This document shows, one piece after another, positions 16,700 to 25,848 of a stretch of 64,000 nt of DNA; position 1 is the first letter of the stretch; every line of letters begins with the position of its first letter. A model generated the notes under the pieces. That model made no database searches and was not told the origin of the DNA. It saw only the letters and a program-made list of their open reading frames with translations. The translations under genes were made by a program, and so were the position numbers. Source of the DNA: Candidatus Nitrotoga sp. CP45 (GTDB lineage Bacteria; Pseudomonadota; Gammaproteobacteria; Burkholderiales; Gallionellaceae); assembly GCA_003402375.1 (NCBI GenBank), contig QFXJ01000050.1, positions 1 to 64,000 of the forward strand, given 5' to 3'.

Positions 16700-17917
16700 T
16701 CAATTGTCTTCCTCTACGGCAATAAAATTGGCTCTTGCAGGTATCCATTCATGCTCTAAACGGCATAAGCCATAATCACGGGTTTGCCCAGTAATCCGCA
16801 CCGTAGTATTCACCGTATCAAAAAGCCGCAGGCCTTCCGGATCCATGGCATGCGCACGGATGGTATATTTTCCTGGTAGTAACTGGAGATTGGAAAGACG
16901 AACACAAAAACCAAATTGCGAAGGAGCAATTTTATTTGGAAGATACGTAGCTTCGTTTGAATGAGTACCATAAACCGATGTTCCATCAACCCGGGCAACA
17001 CCAAACAGAATTACCGGCGGCCGATCATCGGGAGAATGCACTACCCCACAAAGATGTAACATCCCCCCCATTTCAACCACAGTAGTTACCGCACCCAGAC
17101 TATTTTCTAACCAAAGTTTGCGAATTTGGTATATCCCGCTCGGCTGCGCCACACTTTCCATATTCGCAGCTTTTTTATTTTTTTCTTCGTGGTAAGTCAA
17201 GTATTCTCGCGTCACATCGAAGCTATTGCCATACATATGCATCTGCCCATCATGAATCCATACTGCTTTCTGGCACAAGGTCTGGACGTGGAACATACTG
17301 TGCGAGCACAGCAGCAGTGTCCCACCTTGACTCAGATAACCTTCGATCCAGCGAATGCATTTTTTTTGGAACGATTCATCACCCACAGCCAGCACTTCGT
17401 CAGTAATCAAAATATCCGGCTGCATGGCGGTTGCCACGGCAAAACCCAGCCGAACCACCATGCCAGACGAGTAATGCTTGATCGGTTCTGCAATATGAGA
17501 ACCGATATCAGCAAATTCGATTATAGAATCCAGCTTGCTATCAATTTCCGCATTGCTCATACCCATCAACGCGGCCGCCAAATGGATATTTTCCAGGCCG
17601 CTATATTCGGGGTGGAAACCGCTGCCCAGCTCCAGTAACGCGCCAATTCGCCCATTTACCACCACTCGGCCAGTGGAAGGCTTGACTACCCCGGCGATAA
17701 TTTTTAAAAGCGTGGATTTACCCGCGCCATTTTCGCCAATTAAGCCAAGCGATTCACCTGCTTTCAATTCCAGGTTAACCCCCTGTAACGCGCAGAAACT
17801 CGGCGTTTCACCACGCTTAAAGAGCAAGGCAGCAATCGTACGCAACCGATTACTACCCGTGGCTACGCTGGGATAACTCTTGCCGATATTGCTTAGGCTG
17901 ATAAGAGGTATTTGCAC
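16700..17917 (-). CDS. wzt: Polysaccharide ABC exporter, ATP-binding subunit
   Basis: This 405-residue protein pairs with the permease at 18094 to export O-antigen or another lipid-linked glycan. The ATPase domain has Walker A GENGAGKST at 61-69, signature HYSSGMVVRLGFA and Walker B ILITDEVLAVGDE. About 150 extra residues after the ATPase domain form a Wzt_C-type beta-sandwich, the part that in known exporters recognises the modified non-reducing end of the glycan, so chain termination may control export. Confidence 0.9.
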   Translation of the reverse strand: MQIPLISLSNIGKSYPSVATGSNRLRTIAALLFKRGETPSFCALQGVNLELKAGESLGLIGENGAGKSTLLKIIAGVVKPSTGRVVVNGRIGALLELGSGFHPEYSGLENIHLAAALMGMSNAEIDSKLDSIIEFADIGSHIAEPIKHYSSGMVVRLGFAVATAMQPDILITDEVLAVGDESFQKKCIRWIEGYLSQGGTLLLCSHSMFHVQTLCQKAVWIHDGQMHMYGNSFDVTREYLTYHEEKNKKAANMESVAQPSGIYQIRKLWLENSLGAVTTVVEMGGMLHLCGVVHSPDDRPPVILFGVARVDGTSVYGTHSNEATYLPNKIAPSQFGFCVRLSNLQLLPGKYTIRAHAMDPEGLRLFDTVNTTVRITGQTRDYGLCRLEHEWIPARANFIAVEEDN

Positions 17918-18093
17918 AATATCCGTGTCTGTTACAAATTAGAGGAAAATGCAAACTTGGAGAAATTGGAGAAATTGGTCATCTTGGCTATTCATTCCAT
18001 GACACTGATCTCTCGCAATCCAAAAATCGACTGCCTTCCAAGAGTCATTATCAACTGATAGCGCACAAATCTTGATCGAATTTTAGACATAGA

Positions 18094-18882
18094 CTAAATA
18101 AAATCCTCAAAATAGGGTGACAAACGATTGAAAAACCAGCGCCCAGCCAAAAAAATCAACAAACTGCCCGCCAGCATCATCATATCTTGCCAGCCAATCT
18201 GACTATTACCAGTCATCAATAACCCACGAATTCTGGTAATAAAAAAAGATAGTGGATTCAATGCAATGACCTGCTGTATCTGCTGCGGCACCAAACTGGC
18301 CGGATAAAGAACGGGGGTGGCGTAGAACCAAATCATGAATAGCGGCGTCAGAAAGTGCTCAACATCCTTGAGCAGCACTTGCAAAGCAGCAAGTATCAAC
18401 GCCAAGCCACTGGTGCATAATAGCTGCATACAAAATAGCAACAACACCAATGGCAGAGATGAAAAGTACAGATCATTGCCGGTGAGCGCAAGCACCGCAA
18501 TCACTAATAAAAAACCGACTACATGAACGGCATAAGTGGAAAGGACCGCACCATACACCAGCAACTCATGCGGAAAGGCGACTTTCTTGATAAGACCTCC
18601 GCCATTCTGCACTGCCAACGCACCACGTTGCGCACCTTCCTGAAAGCACAACCATGGCCATAGCCCTACCGCAACAAATAAAATAAAACTGTGGCCTTCC
18701 AGTTCGGGAAACTTTACCTTGAAAATAGCCGTGAATACCACCGCATACACTGCCAATAACGCCAGTGGGTGTAGTAGTGCCCAAAAAATTCCACTGACAC
18801 TGCCTACATAACGGCTTTTAATCTCTCGCGATAGAAAATTAAGCAGCAGCCAGCGGTACGGCCACAAATTTTTTATCTGCAT
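18094..18882 (-). CDS. wzm: Polysaccharide ABC exporter, permease subunit
   Basis: The 262-residue integral membrane protein has about six hydrophobic segments and the ABC-2 exporter N-terminus (FLSREIKSRYVGSVSGIFWA) typical of Wzm. It would form the membrane channel for the adjacent ATPase. It lies 176 bp upstream of the wzt gene and 3 bp downstream of the parvulin gene, so the parvulin, wzm and wzt are likely cotranscribed. Glycosyltransferases are not in view, so the cluster is incomplete in the window. Confidence 0.88.
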   Translation of the reverse strand: MQIKNLWPYRWLLLNFLSREIKSRYVGSVSGIFWALLHPLALLAVYAVVFTAIFKVKFPELEGHSFILFVAVGLWPWLCFQEGAQRGALAVQNGGGLIKKVAFPHELLVYGAVLSTYAVHVVGFLLVIAVLALTGNDLYFSSLPLVLLLFCMQLLCTSGLALILAALQVLLKDVEHFLTPLFMIWFYATPVLYPASLVPQQIQQVIALNPLSFFITRIRGLLMTGNSQIGWQDMMMLAGSLLIFLAGRWFFNRLSPYFEDFI

Positions 18883-18885
18883 AGA

Positions 18886-19830
18886 CTAATGTTTTGCGGC
18901 CTCGGATTTATTTATTTCTGATGGTTTAACACCACCTGATTTCACATCAGGGTTTGTCCAGAACTGATTAACCGCCTCTTCATTTAATTTCAGTGACGGA
19001 TCGGTCAGTATCCCACCGACAAGCGTTTTGCGGTATTCATTTAAATGCTTCTCACGCTCCCCCTGTATGATTTTCTCCTTCACCTCTTCAAATGAACGTA
19101 CCAGCTTCGGTTTCTTTTCATTAAGCTGAATAATGTGAAAACCAAAGATTGTCTTCACCGGTTCGCTGATATCACCTGGAGCACTAATGGCAAAAGCTGC
19201 ATCAGAAAATGGCTTGACCATTTTTCCTTCTTCAAAAAAACCAAGGTCACCTTTATTCCCTTTAACACTCGGATCATCTGAATATTCCAGCGCTAACTCT
19301 TCAAATTTTTTACCACCAACCGCCTGCTCGCGGACTTGCTTGATGCGCTGTAACGCCTCTTCCGGCGTGCGGGTTTTAGTGTCCACCAGGATATGGGAAG
19401 CATGTACCTTTGTAGGCACAGAATATTTTTCGATATCAACCTGATACAACTCGCGGGCACGCGCGTCAAAGTTGGGTATCTTAATTTCCTTGGTGATCCG
19501 ACTGATTTGTTCCTGCGCCAGCAATCTGTCAGCTGCCAGTTCTATCTGTTTATCCATCAGAGGTTCACGATCAATTCCTACACTACGCGCTTGTGCTGCC
19601 AACGTCTTATTAATCAGCATGTTTTCCAGTAATTTGGCAATGCGAGCCTTACTTGCCAGCACTTCCGCGCGATGCTCCAGTGGAATACGCAATAAATCCG
19701 CCTCAAAGTCTAAGCTCGTAATTCTGACCTTGTCGGATTCGATTAAAATTTGCTCCGCACTTACAGCTGAAGCGGTAGAACAAACCATCACAGCGAGCAC
19801 CGTCAACTGCTTTAACAACATATGACCCAT
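18886..19830 (-). CDS. Periplasmic parvulin-type peptidyl-prolyl isomerase
   Basis: ATG at 19830, nine bases after a GAGG box, gives a 314-residue product with a signal peptide ending near VSA-EQ. A SurA-like helical N-terminal part (~25-140) precedes a single PpiC-type parvulin domain (~145-240): VHASHILVDTKT, GGKKFEELALEYSDDPS, KGDLGFFEEGKMVKPF, FGFHIIQL. It is expected to assist folding of exported proteins. The gene sits three bases from wzm, a pairing seen in some surface-protein or EPS loci of Nitrosomonadales, so it may serve secreted products made here. Confidence 0.85.
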   Translation of the reverse strand: MGHMLLKQLTVLAVMVCSTASAVSAEQILIESDKVRITSLDFEADLLRIPLEHRAEVLASKARIAKLLENMLINKTLAAQARSVGIDREPLMDKQIELAADRLLAQEQISRITKEIKIPNFDARARELYQVDIEKYSVPTKVHASHILVDTKTRTPEEALQRIKQVREQAVGGKKFEELALEYSDDPSVKGNKGDLGFFEEGKMVKPFSDAAFAISAPGDISEPVKTIFGFHIIQLNEKKPKLVRSFEEVKEKIIQGEREKHLNEYRKTLVGGILTDPSLKLNEEAVNQFWTNPDVKSGGVKPSEINKSEAAKH

Positions 19831-19861
19831 TATTCTCAACCTCGTGGTAAATTCAAAAAAA

Positions 19862-19893
19862 TAAAAAACTCCTCCATCTTAAGATGGAGGAGG
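19862..19893 (-). terminator. Rho-independent terminator after the Ig-like secreted protein gene
   Basis: On the minus strand CTCCTCCATCTT pairs with AAGATGGAGGAG and is followed by a run of T. It terminates the 19928-20575 gene and separates it from the parvulin-wzm-wzt unit. Confidence 0.8.
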
Positions 19894-19927
19894 GGAGAAC
19901 ACAAATACATTCAGACCTAGCAGTAAC

Positions 19928-20575
19928 CTACCATAGAGGTAAAAATATTTGTGTAGGCTTACCTGACTGTATCACCTTAAGGTACGCCATGTAACCCACC
20001 GCTTCAGCCTTTAAGTTATGTGGAATATTATTCCTGGTTTCAAAAGCATAATTCCATGTTCTAATATCTGTAAGAGGTGATAATGATGTCGGCGGAGTTG
20101 TTCTCGTACCTACCCCTCCTCCACCTCCACCTCCACCTGAATTTTCTGTCACTGTAATTTCTCTTGAAGCAGTATTACCCTTACCAACACTATTGATGCC
20201 AGCTACCGAATAAGTAGTGGTACTTGTTGGGTTAACAGTACGACTACCACCTGTAAAGTTAGTGCCATTCCATTCGTAAGAAGTGGCAGCGGGGCTGCAA
20301 CTTGCAATCAACGTAGAAGTCGAACCTACGCTGATTGTAGAAGGTGAAGCAGTCAGTGTGCATGATGGCGCTTGCGTAGGAGTCTCTGCTGTTTCCGAAC
20401 TACAGGTTACTGTCAGATTGCCGCTGGCATCCGCACTATAGCCGGTATAAGTTGGACATGTATTTCCCGTTACCCCGATCAAAGTCATCGTACCAGCCAA
20501 AACCGAACCTGAATTGACCATCATAAAAGTCAAAACAACAGACGCAACCTTTGTGCTTATTAATTTAAAATTCAT
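19928..20575 (-). CDS. Secreted protein with Ig-like domain and polyglycine linker
   Basis: GGAGG lies six bases before the ATG at 20575. The 215-residue product has a signal peptide ending VLA-GT, a Thr/Ser-rich stretch, an Ig-like/PKD-type domain (CTLTASPSTISVGSTSTLIA ... TTTYSVAGINSVGKGNTAS), a run of eight glycines, and a short C-terminal domain ending in IFLPLW. It is an exported, probably surface-exposed protein of unknown function. It has its own terminator. The IFLPLW end does not match PEP-CTERM or LPXTG sorting signals. Confidence 0.6.
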   Translation of the reverse strand: MNFKLISTKVASVVLTFMMVNSGSVLAGTMTLIGVTGNTCPTYTGYSADASGNLTVTCSSETAETPTQAPSCTLTASPSTISVGSTSTLIASCSPAATSYEWNGTNFTGGSRTVNPTSTTTYSVAGINSVGKGNTASREITVTENSGGGGGGGGVGTRTTPPTSLSPLTDIRTWNYAFETRNNIPHNLKAEAVGYMAYLKVIQSGKPTQIFLPLW

Positions 20576-20587
20576 GTTAGCCTCCAA

Positions 20588-20942
20588 ATAATATAGAGTT
20601 TAATTACCAATTCGCGGAATCGCGCTTACATAAAAGCGAAGAGTGGTATACAACACATCGTAAAAACATACCAGATTTTCAATTCAAAAAACTTCATTTC
20701 AAATCAGACACCCTAGCTGATAGGCACAATATAGGCATTAACATTTAGTAGCAAATCTATTCTGCTGGATGGTAATAATACGAGAATGAATGGCGATTTT
20801 TAGCAAAAATTCGCATGGATACTCTTGAAGTTTAAATACATAACAATTTTAATGAAAAACGGGAGCAGAATTTCTTCGCACTCCCGTTTTAACCAACACG
20901 CATAACCGCTACATGTTGGCTCCTAGTAAAGACAGCTAACTA
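20588..20942. other. Intergenic region between two secreted-protein genes
   Basis: This stretch is AT-rich and carries the promoter region of the 20575 gene and a terminator at 20856-20890. I see no further gene in it. Confidence 0.5.
20853..20890 (-). terminator. Rho-independent terminator after the 498-residue surface protein gene
   Basis: AAAACGGGAG (20856-20865) and CTCCCGTTTT (20881-20890) form a stem followed on the minus strand by a T run, 50 bp past the stop codon at 20943. Confidence 0.8.
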
Positions 20943-22439
20943 TCAAAGGTTATTGAATGTTGAAACTGTATACTTATGACTGAAATTACCGCCATATGTT
21001 GCCAAAATTCCAGGTGCAGCATTTTGGTTAATAAAATCTTGCAACATAAAGCCAACTGTAGGCAAGCCAATATAAGTATCACCATCAACGCTAGTTAATG
21101 ATTGGTCAGCAGTTGTTGTCAGACGTTTTACCCCATCACCATCAACTTGACCATTAAAAGCCGTCACGCCAGTAGCATTAAAGGCCATCCGCAACCATCC
21201 ATTCTCGAAGTTAACTGGAACGTTTACTTCATTAGCCGAACCCAACAAGTGACTATTATTAAAGGTCACAACAGTTGTTTCCCAGCACAGGGATGTACCG
21301 CCACCTGGAGCAGGCGGTGAGAAATCAACGATAGCAACGTTACCTTCCTCACGGTTCCAATAGCTCAACCCAACTGGTTCACACGCACCATTAAGCCAGA
21401 ACTTATGGGTAAATGGACTAAACAATTGAGTAGCATCCGTTGCCAGCGCCGGGTTATGAACAGGCACATTGTAACGCTTGGTCGGCATTGTTACCACCCA
21501 ATCGGTACCGGACAAGGTTGCATTATCCAGCACAAATTCGTTGATAATATTGTTATGCATCAGCAACGCGCTGACCGTACTATCACCACTCAGCCAAGTG
21601 CTTGTTACAGTTACACCATGATTGAATATTATGCTGGTCAAATCTGCAAATGTCAGATCCGGGAAAATACTGCCAGGAGGATTCCAAATATTCTGTACAT
21701 TAGACGGTGCAAAAGCATCCAATGCAACCGGATCGTAGCCAAAGTCTGTACCAGCTGCAACGCCTATCAGAGAGGCCGTACCTGCCAGACCACCGGTTGA
21801 CGGATTTGCTCTAGCTGATTGCCCACCCACTATCAATGCACTAGCAGGACCCATATCCATATTCGCGGCCTGAACCACCGAACAATTAGCCGGAACACCA
21901 CTTACGTGAGTAATAGCTGCACTGATCGCGGTATTTGTGATTGTGCCCATTTCGATAATTTCAAAATAGCCTTCACGGGTACGATCCAAGGATTGGGTCT
22001 CACCATCCCCACCACTTTGCTGAATACCTTCAAGAGCGGTACCGGAATATGCGAAGTTAACAAAATCTTTACCGTTAGCAGGAATCGCAGGAGCCGTGCA
22101 TGACTTATCAGCAGTAATCATCTTTGCGCCGGTAGCAGTGTTCACAACCGCAGCAGTCCACATGTCATTCGGGGATAGATAGAGGTTAAAGTCCAATACT
22201 TCGCGACTATTCTTACCTTCGGTAAAACGTACTTTTACAGCTTTTGATGAATTAGTAGTATTAACTACAGACAGGTATGTGTCTGTTCCTGCACGTGTCG
22301 TGTAGTATGGATAAATCAGAACCTCACCCAAACCATTGGAATTTACATGCACAGCAGCACTTGCCGTATTTGCGATACCAACCGAACTTACTGCCGCTAC
22401 TAAAGCAAGATAAAGTGACTTTCTCTTAAATTTTTGCAT
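20943..22439 (-). CDS. Large secreted protein of unknown function, likely cell surface
   Basis: AAGGAGTCT precedes the ATG at 22439. The 498-residue product has a clear signal peptide (MQKFKRKSLYLALVAAVSSV, cut near ASA-AV). The mature part is rich in Asn, Thr, Ser, Ala and Gly, with few charged residues and predicted beta structure (LGEVLIYPYYTTRAGTDTYL near the start). It holds only a few cysteines, around ADKSCTAP, ANCSVV, GACEP and SLCWE. I recognise a type of protein annotated in related autotrophs only as 'cell surface protein'. No catalytic motif is visible. It could be a surface-layer or matrix component; this is inference. Confidence 0.6.
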   Translation of the reverse strand: MQKFKRKSLYLALVAAVSSVGIANTASAAVHVNSNGLGEVLIYPYYTTRAGTDTYLSVVNTTNSSKAVKVRFTEGKNSREVLDFNLYLSPNDMWTAAVVNTATGAKMITADKSCTAPAIPANGKDFVNFAYSGTALEGIQQSGGDGETQSLDRTREGYFEIIEMGTITNTAISAAITHVSGVPANCSVVQAANMDMGPASALIVGGQSARANPSTGGLAGTASLIGVAAGTDFGYDPVALDAFAPSNVQNIWNPPGSIFPDLTFADLTSIIFNHGVTVTSTWLSGDSTVSALLMHNNIINEFVLDNATLSGTDWVVTMPTKRYNVPVHNPALATDATQLFSPFTHKFWLNGACEPVGLSYWNREEGNVAIVDFSPPAPGGGTSLCWETTVVTFNNSHLLGSANEVNVPVNFENGWLRMAFNATGVTAFNGQVDGDGVKRLTTTADQSLTSVDGDTYIGLPTVGFMLQDFINQNAAPGILATYGGNFSHKYTVSTFNNL

Positions 22440-22643
22440 TATTGCTAGACTCCTTATATTTTATTACGAAATGTTGAAGTTTGACTTCGGGAAAAGATTA
22501 TTACCTTTTATAAAGCATTACCTCAATAATTACTACAGTCGACTTTAGAAATTACTGCGATGTTATTGTATAACATAGTTGTTTCATTCTACAAGTGATT
22601 TTTTGTGCACATAATCCTCCTAATTTAAATCCATAACCCCTAA

Positions 22644-23063
22644 TTATCTGCGCGGGACGTACCACCACTCCCCGTCTTGACGCAACCAATTCTCGTCCAG
22701 ACGAGTCTCAAGTGATTTGATATCGCGATAGCTATACTCAATTGCCATTAGCACCTTGCACTGGTCTTGTTCGCATGAAACAGTATCCACGTTAGCTCTC
22801 TTCCAAATGCCGCCACGGATTTTAGCTCTATATAAATCCAACGACATAACATTACGCGTGCCCGGACTCAGATAACTATACGCTTTGGCGAAATCCTTTT
22901 GTATTAAGGCCTCCCAACGAGCAGCGGCTCGTTGGGCAACCATCTTTTGCGGTTCAACCTGCACTCTCTGTGCTGAACCACCCCCAGATCCTGCACAACC
23001 TATCACTCCAATACTCAGGACAAGCGCCACCACCCCTCGCGACTTGCAACCCATTTCGCACAT
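22644..23063 (-). CDS. Small lipoprotein of unknown function
   Basis: The start is uncertain (23063, 23054 or an upstream codon at 23120); 23063 is used because it gives a lipoprotein signal with lipobox VIGC (Cys23). The 139-residue product has a folded region (~45-139) with two cysteines in VSCEQDQCKV that could pair, and ends WLRQDGEWWYVPRR, reminiscent of small NTF2-like lipoproteins. It is probably anchored in the outer membrane. It lies downstream of gspD on the same strand but 460 bp away. Confidence 0.55.
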   Translation of the reverse strand: MCEMGCKSRGVVALVLSIGVIGCAGSGGGSAQRVQVEPQKMVAQRAAARWEALIQKDFAKAYSYLSPGTRNVMSLDLYRAKIRGGIWKRANVDTVSCEQDQCKVLMAIEYSYRDIKSLETRLDENWLRQDGEWWYVPRR

Positions 23064-23120
23064 CCATTTTTTCAAAAGCTCACCCAAAATATCTATGTTT
23101 TTTATTTCGACTATAGTCAC

Positions 23121-23526
23121 TCTTGCGTTAATACACTGTCAAGGACAATCTAAATTCTTTCGTTATATCGTCTCTTTTTTACAACACATAAAAATTATAA
23201 CTAGATTTAATCTACCTACTCTGCGAGTACCAGTCCGTTTAATGACTGCAGCATCCAATAACTTATACTCAAAATTTATTTACGGAATCTTGAGTACAAA
23301 ATTAAATCTACTATTGATACGGCCAAGTGAAGTTTGAAGTGGAGGTACCGTCACTGTGCGGTTTGACTGGCCGATACGTTCGAACATATCCTGGCCGGAT
23401 CAATAATTAAAAACGAACAGGAATTCACTTTTCGCACCTCATCCATATTCATCTTGAATATCACTTTACGACAAGACCTAGAAATACTTTAGCGCACTTC
23501 AAGGGTTTCTGAATACAAATGGAAAA
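23121..23526. other. Intergenic region downstream of gspD
   Basis: About 400 bp of AT-rich sequence without a convincing reading frame or RNA. It probably holds the promoter of the small lipoprotein gene. I see no repeat or terminator that can be stated with confidence. Confidence 0.4.
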
Positions 23527-25800
23527 CTATCTGAGCAAAGGCACTTGTTTAACTTGCTTATCCATTTGTTTAGATATATCGCCGGGCTTCCCAACCCTCT
23601 CCAAAAGCTCATTCAATCCGGCAGGCTTCTTCGGCATCTCGCTAGATTTTCCAAAATTTTCCAAAATTTCACTTAACCCACTGAGTTTTTTTCTGAATTC
23701 TTCACTTACATCATGTGCCTGCTGGTTATTGGCCACCAAACGCGGTGTAATCAGAAGCACCAGTTCGGTACGATTTTCAGCAAATGTCTGGACGCCGAAT
23801 AGCCCACCGATAAACGGTATTTTCGACAGATATGGCAATCCGCTGCTTGCTATGGTTTTATTATCCGTAATTAATCCACCTAACACCATGGTTTCACCGG
23901 ATTTAACCACTACCGTGGTTTTTACCGCGCGCTTACTAATAGTAGGCGAATTAATCGAAGATGTTGTAGTTATCGAGGCCGCACTAACTTCTTGATTAAT
24001 ATCCATCGTTACCTGACCGCCGGCGTTGATGCGCGGTGTGACCGTTAACAAAATTCCGGTATCAATATACTGAATGGAAGCAATCAGCCCTGTGGCGGAA
24101 CCCAAAACAGACTGAGTTTGACTAGTAATCGGCACGCGATCACCAACCTGGATCTTGGCGGTCTGATTGTCAGTGACCATTATATGTGGCGAGGAAATTA
24201 CCTTGACGCGCGAATCGGTTGCCAATAAATTAAGTGCAGCGGCCACCCCACCCACTACATTCGAATTGCTCCACGTATAAGAAAAACCGGGCGCTAATGC
24301 ACTAATCCCAGAGCCACCTGTATCAAGCTTGCCATTTCCGCGCTGTCCATTTTTAAAAGCCCACTCCAATCCAAACTTCAAATCACCTGTTAGCGTTACC
24401 TCGGCGATGGTGACATCTATCAGCACCTGCCGTGGTGCCACATCAAGCCTGCGAATAGCCGTTTCAATTTTTTCATAATTGGCTTGCGAAGCCAAAATTA
24501 ATAATGCATTATTGTCCTTATCAGCAAGCACTCGAACATCGCCCTTAACCGCAACACTATCGCCAACGGCCGCTTGCTGTTCTGTGGTCGCATCCACAGG
24601 GGTCGTTTCTGTCGATTTCACCTCTGCTGGGGCCAAACCAGGAGCAAGCGCAGGCGGAGGTATAGTTGAAGCTGTTGATTTGCTGAATACATTATTGAGC
24701 AATGCCGCCAGCTTTTCCGCCATTCCATTCTGTACCGGATAAACAAATAAGCGCATACCGCCACCGACCCCGCCAGTGTGATCTAAGCGCTCAATCCATA
24801 TTTTCGCTTGCTCCAAATACTTAGGCTGCTGCGTGATGACCAAAATAGCATTCAGACGCTCAATCGGCACCAACTTGACCACTCCAGCTAACGGGCTTAA
24901 CGCCTGAGCACCAAAGATTTTACCGAGGTCAGCCACGGCAGTCTTCACCTCGACGCTTTGCAACGTGAATAAGGCAACCGACATACCAGATAGCCAATCT
25001 ACATCGAACATGGCAATAGTGTCCTGCAAATGCCGTAATTCGCGCTCAGTGCCGGAAAGAATAATCAGGTTGCGTGCTTCATCAATACGCACGGCGTTCG
25101 CTTCAGTTACAAATGGCTCAAGAATCTTTACCATTTCTTTGGCGGCAATAAATTTCAACGGCGCGATCTGAACGCTGTACCCGCGACCGCCTTGCAATAC
25201 TATCTTGTCGTCTCCCAATTGTGGCGTGATCGAACCGCGCGTGGCAGTAGCAGCCGGCACCACTTTGTAAACGCCCTCTTCCCTGATGATCGCTGCACCA
25301 TTCATACGTAACAAGGTTTCCAGCGTTGGCAGCAAATCTTTTCGCTGAAGTGGGCTGCTTGTATGTAAATTAATTGTTCCTTGCACCTTAGGATCAATGA
25401 TGTAAGTTTCATTGAATATATCGCCAACAATTGCTTTTACTACCTCACGCAAGTCAGCGCCCTCAAAATTAAGCATCATTTCGTCTCCTACAGCCGGCTT
25501 GACCACGCCTGCAGCCGGCGGCGGCGCTTTGACGAATACTCCCGTACCAGGATACAACTTGACTTTCTCCGAACCATCGACGACGGCAGATTTTTCCTCT
25601 TTCTTGCTCTTGGTCTCGGCATCGCTAATATTCCGCGTAATAAAATGCGGCTCCAAAGCCCCTTCACTCTTTTTTTCATTACTTTTTTTCTCATCGCTCT
25701 TCTTTACTTCGAACGCCTTAAAAAAATTAGCACACCCCCCCAGTACAGGTAGCATGATCATAACCAGTATCCAACGTAGGTAAGTTTTATTCATGCCCAT
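23527..25800 (-). CDS. gspD: Type II secretion outer-membrane secretin GspD
   Basis: GspD forms the outer-membrane channel of the type II secretion system. The 757-residue protein is a lipoprotein (LPVLGGC near residue 22) followed by a Lys/Glu/Ser-rich linker. N0-N3 ring domains follow (LNFEGADLREVVKAIV, then repeated GTERELRHLQ- and ASQANYEKIE-type modules). The secretin core is at ~470-690 (VPITSQTQSV, VTPRINAGGQVTMDINQEVS, SGETMVLGGLITDN, LLITPRLV). The lipid anchor could allow pilotin-independent targeting. It is the last gene of the operon. Confidence 0.95.
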   Translation of the reverse strand: MGMNKTYLRWILVMIMLPVLGGCANFFKAFEVKKSDEKKSNEKKSEGALEPHFITRNISDAETKSKKEEKSAVVDGSEKVKLYPGTGVFVKAPPPAAGVVKPAVGDEMMLNFEGADLREVVKAIVGDIFNETYIIDPKVQGTINLHTSSPLQRKDLLPTLETLLRMNGAAIIREEGVYKVVPAATATRGSITPQLGDDKIVLQGGRGYSVQIAPLKFIAAKEMVKILEPFVTEANAVRIDEARNLIILSGTERELRHLQDTIAMFDVDWLSGMSVALFTLQSVEVKTAVADLGKIFGAQALSPLAGVVKLVPIERLNAILVITQQPKYLEQAKIWIERLDHTGGVGGGMRLFVYPVQNGMAEKLAALLNNVFSKSTASTIPPPALAPGLAPAEVKSTETTPVDATTEQQAAVGDSVAVKGDVRVLADKDNNALLILASQANYEKIETAIRRLDVAPRQVLIDVTIAEVTLTGDLKFGLEWAFKNGQRGNGKLDTGGSGISALAPGFSYTWSNSNVVGGVAAALNLLATDSRVKVISSPHIMVTDNQTAKIQVGDRVPITSQTQSVLGSATGLIASIQYIDTGILLTVTPRINAGGQVTMDINQEVSAASITTTSSINSPTISKRAVKTTVVVKSGETMVLGGLITDNKTIASSGLPYLSKIPFIGGLFGVQTFAENRTELVLLITPRLVANNQQAHDVSEEFRKKLSGLSEILENFGKSSEMPKKPAGLNELLERVGKPGDISKQMDKQVKQVPLLR

Positions 25801-25848
25801 TCTCTTTTCTCTTTAAATAGCATATGGCTTCTCAATAAAAATGGTTTG

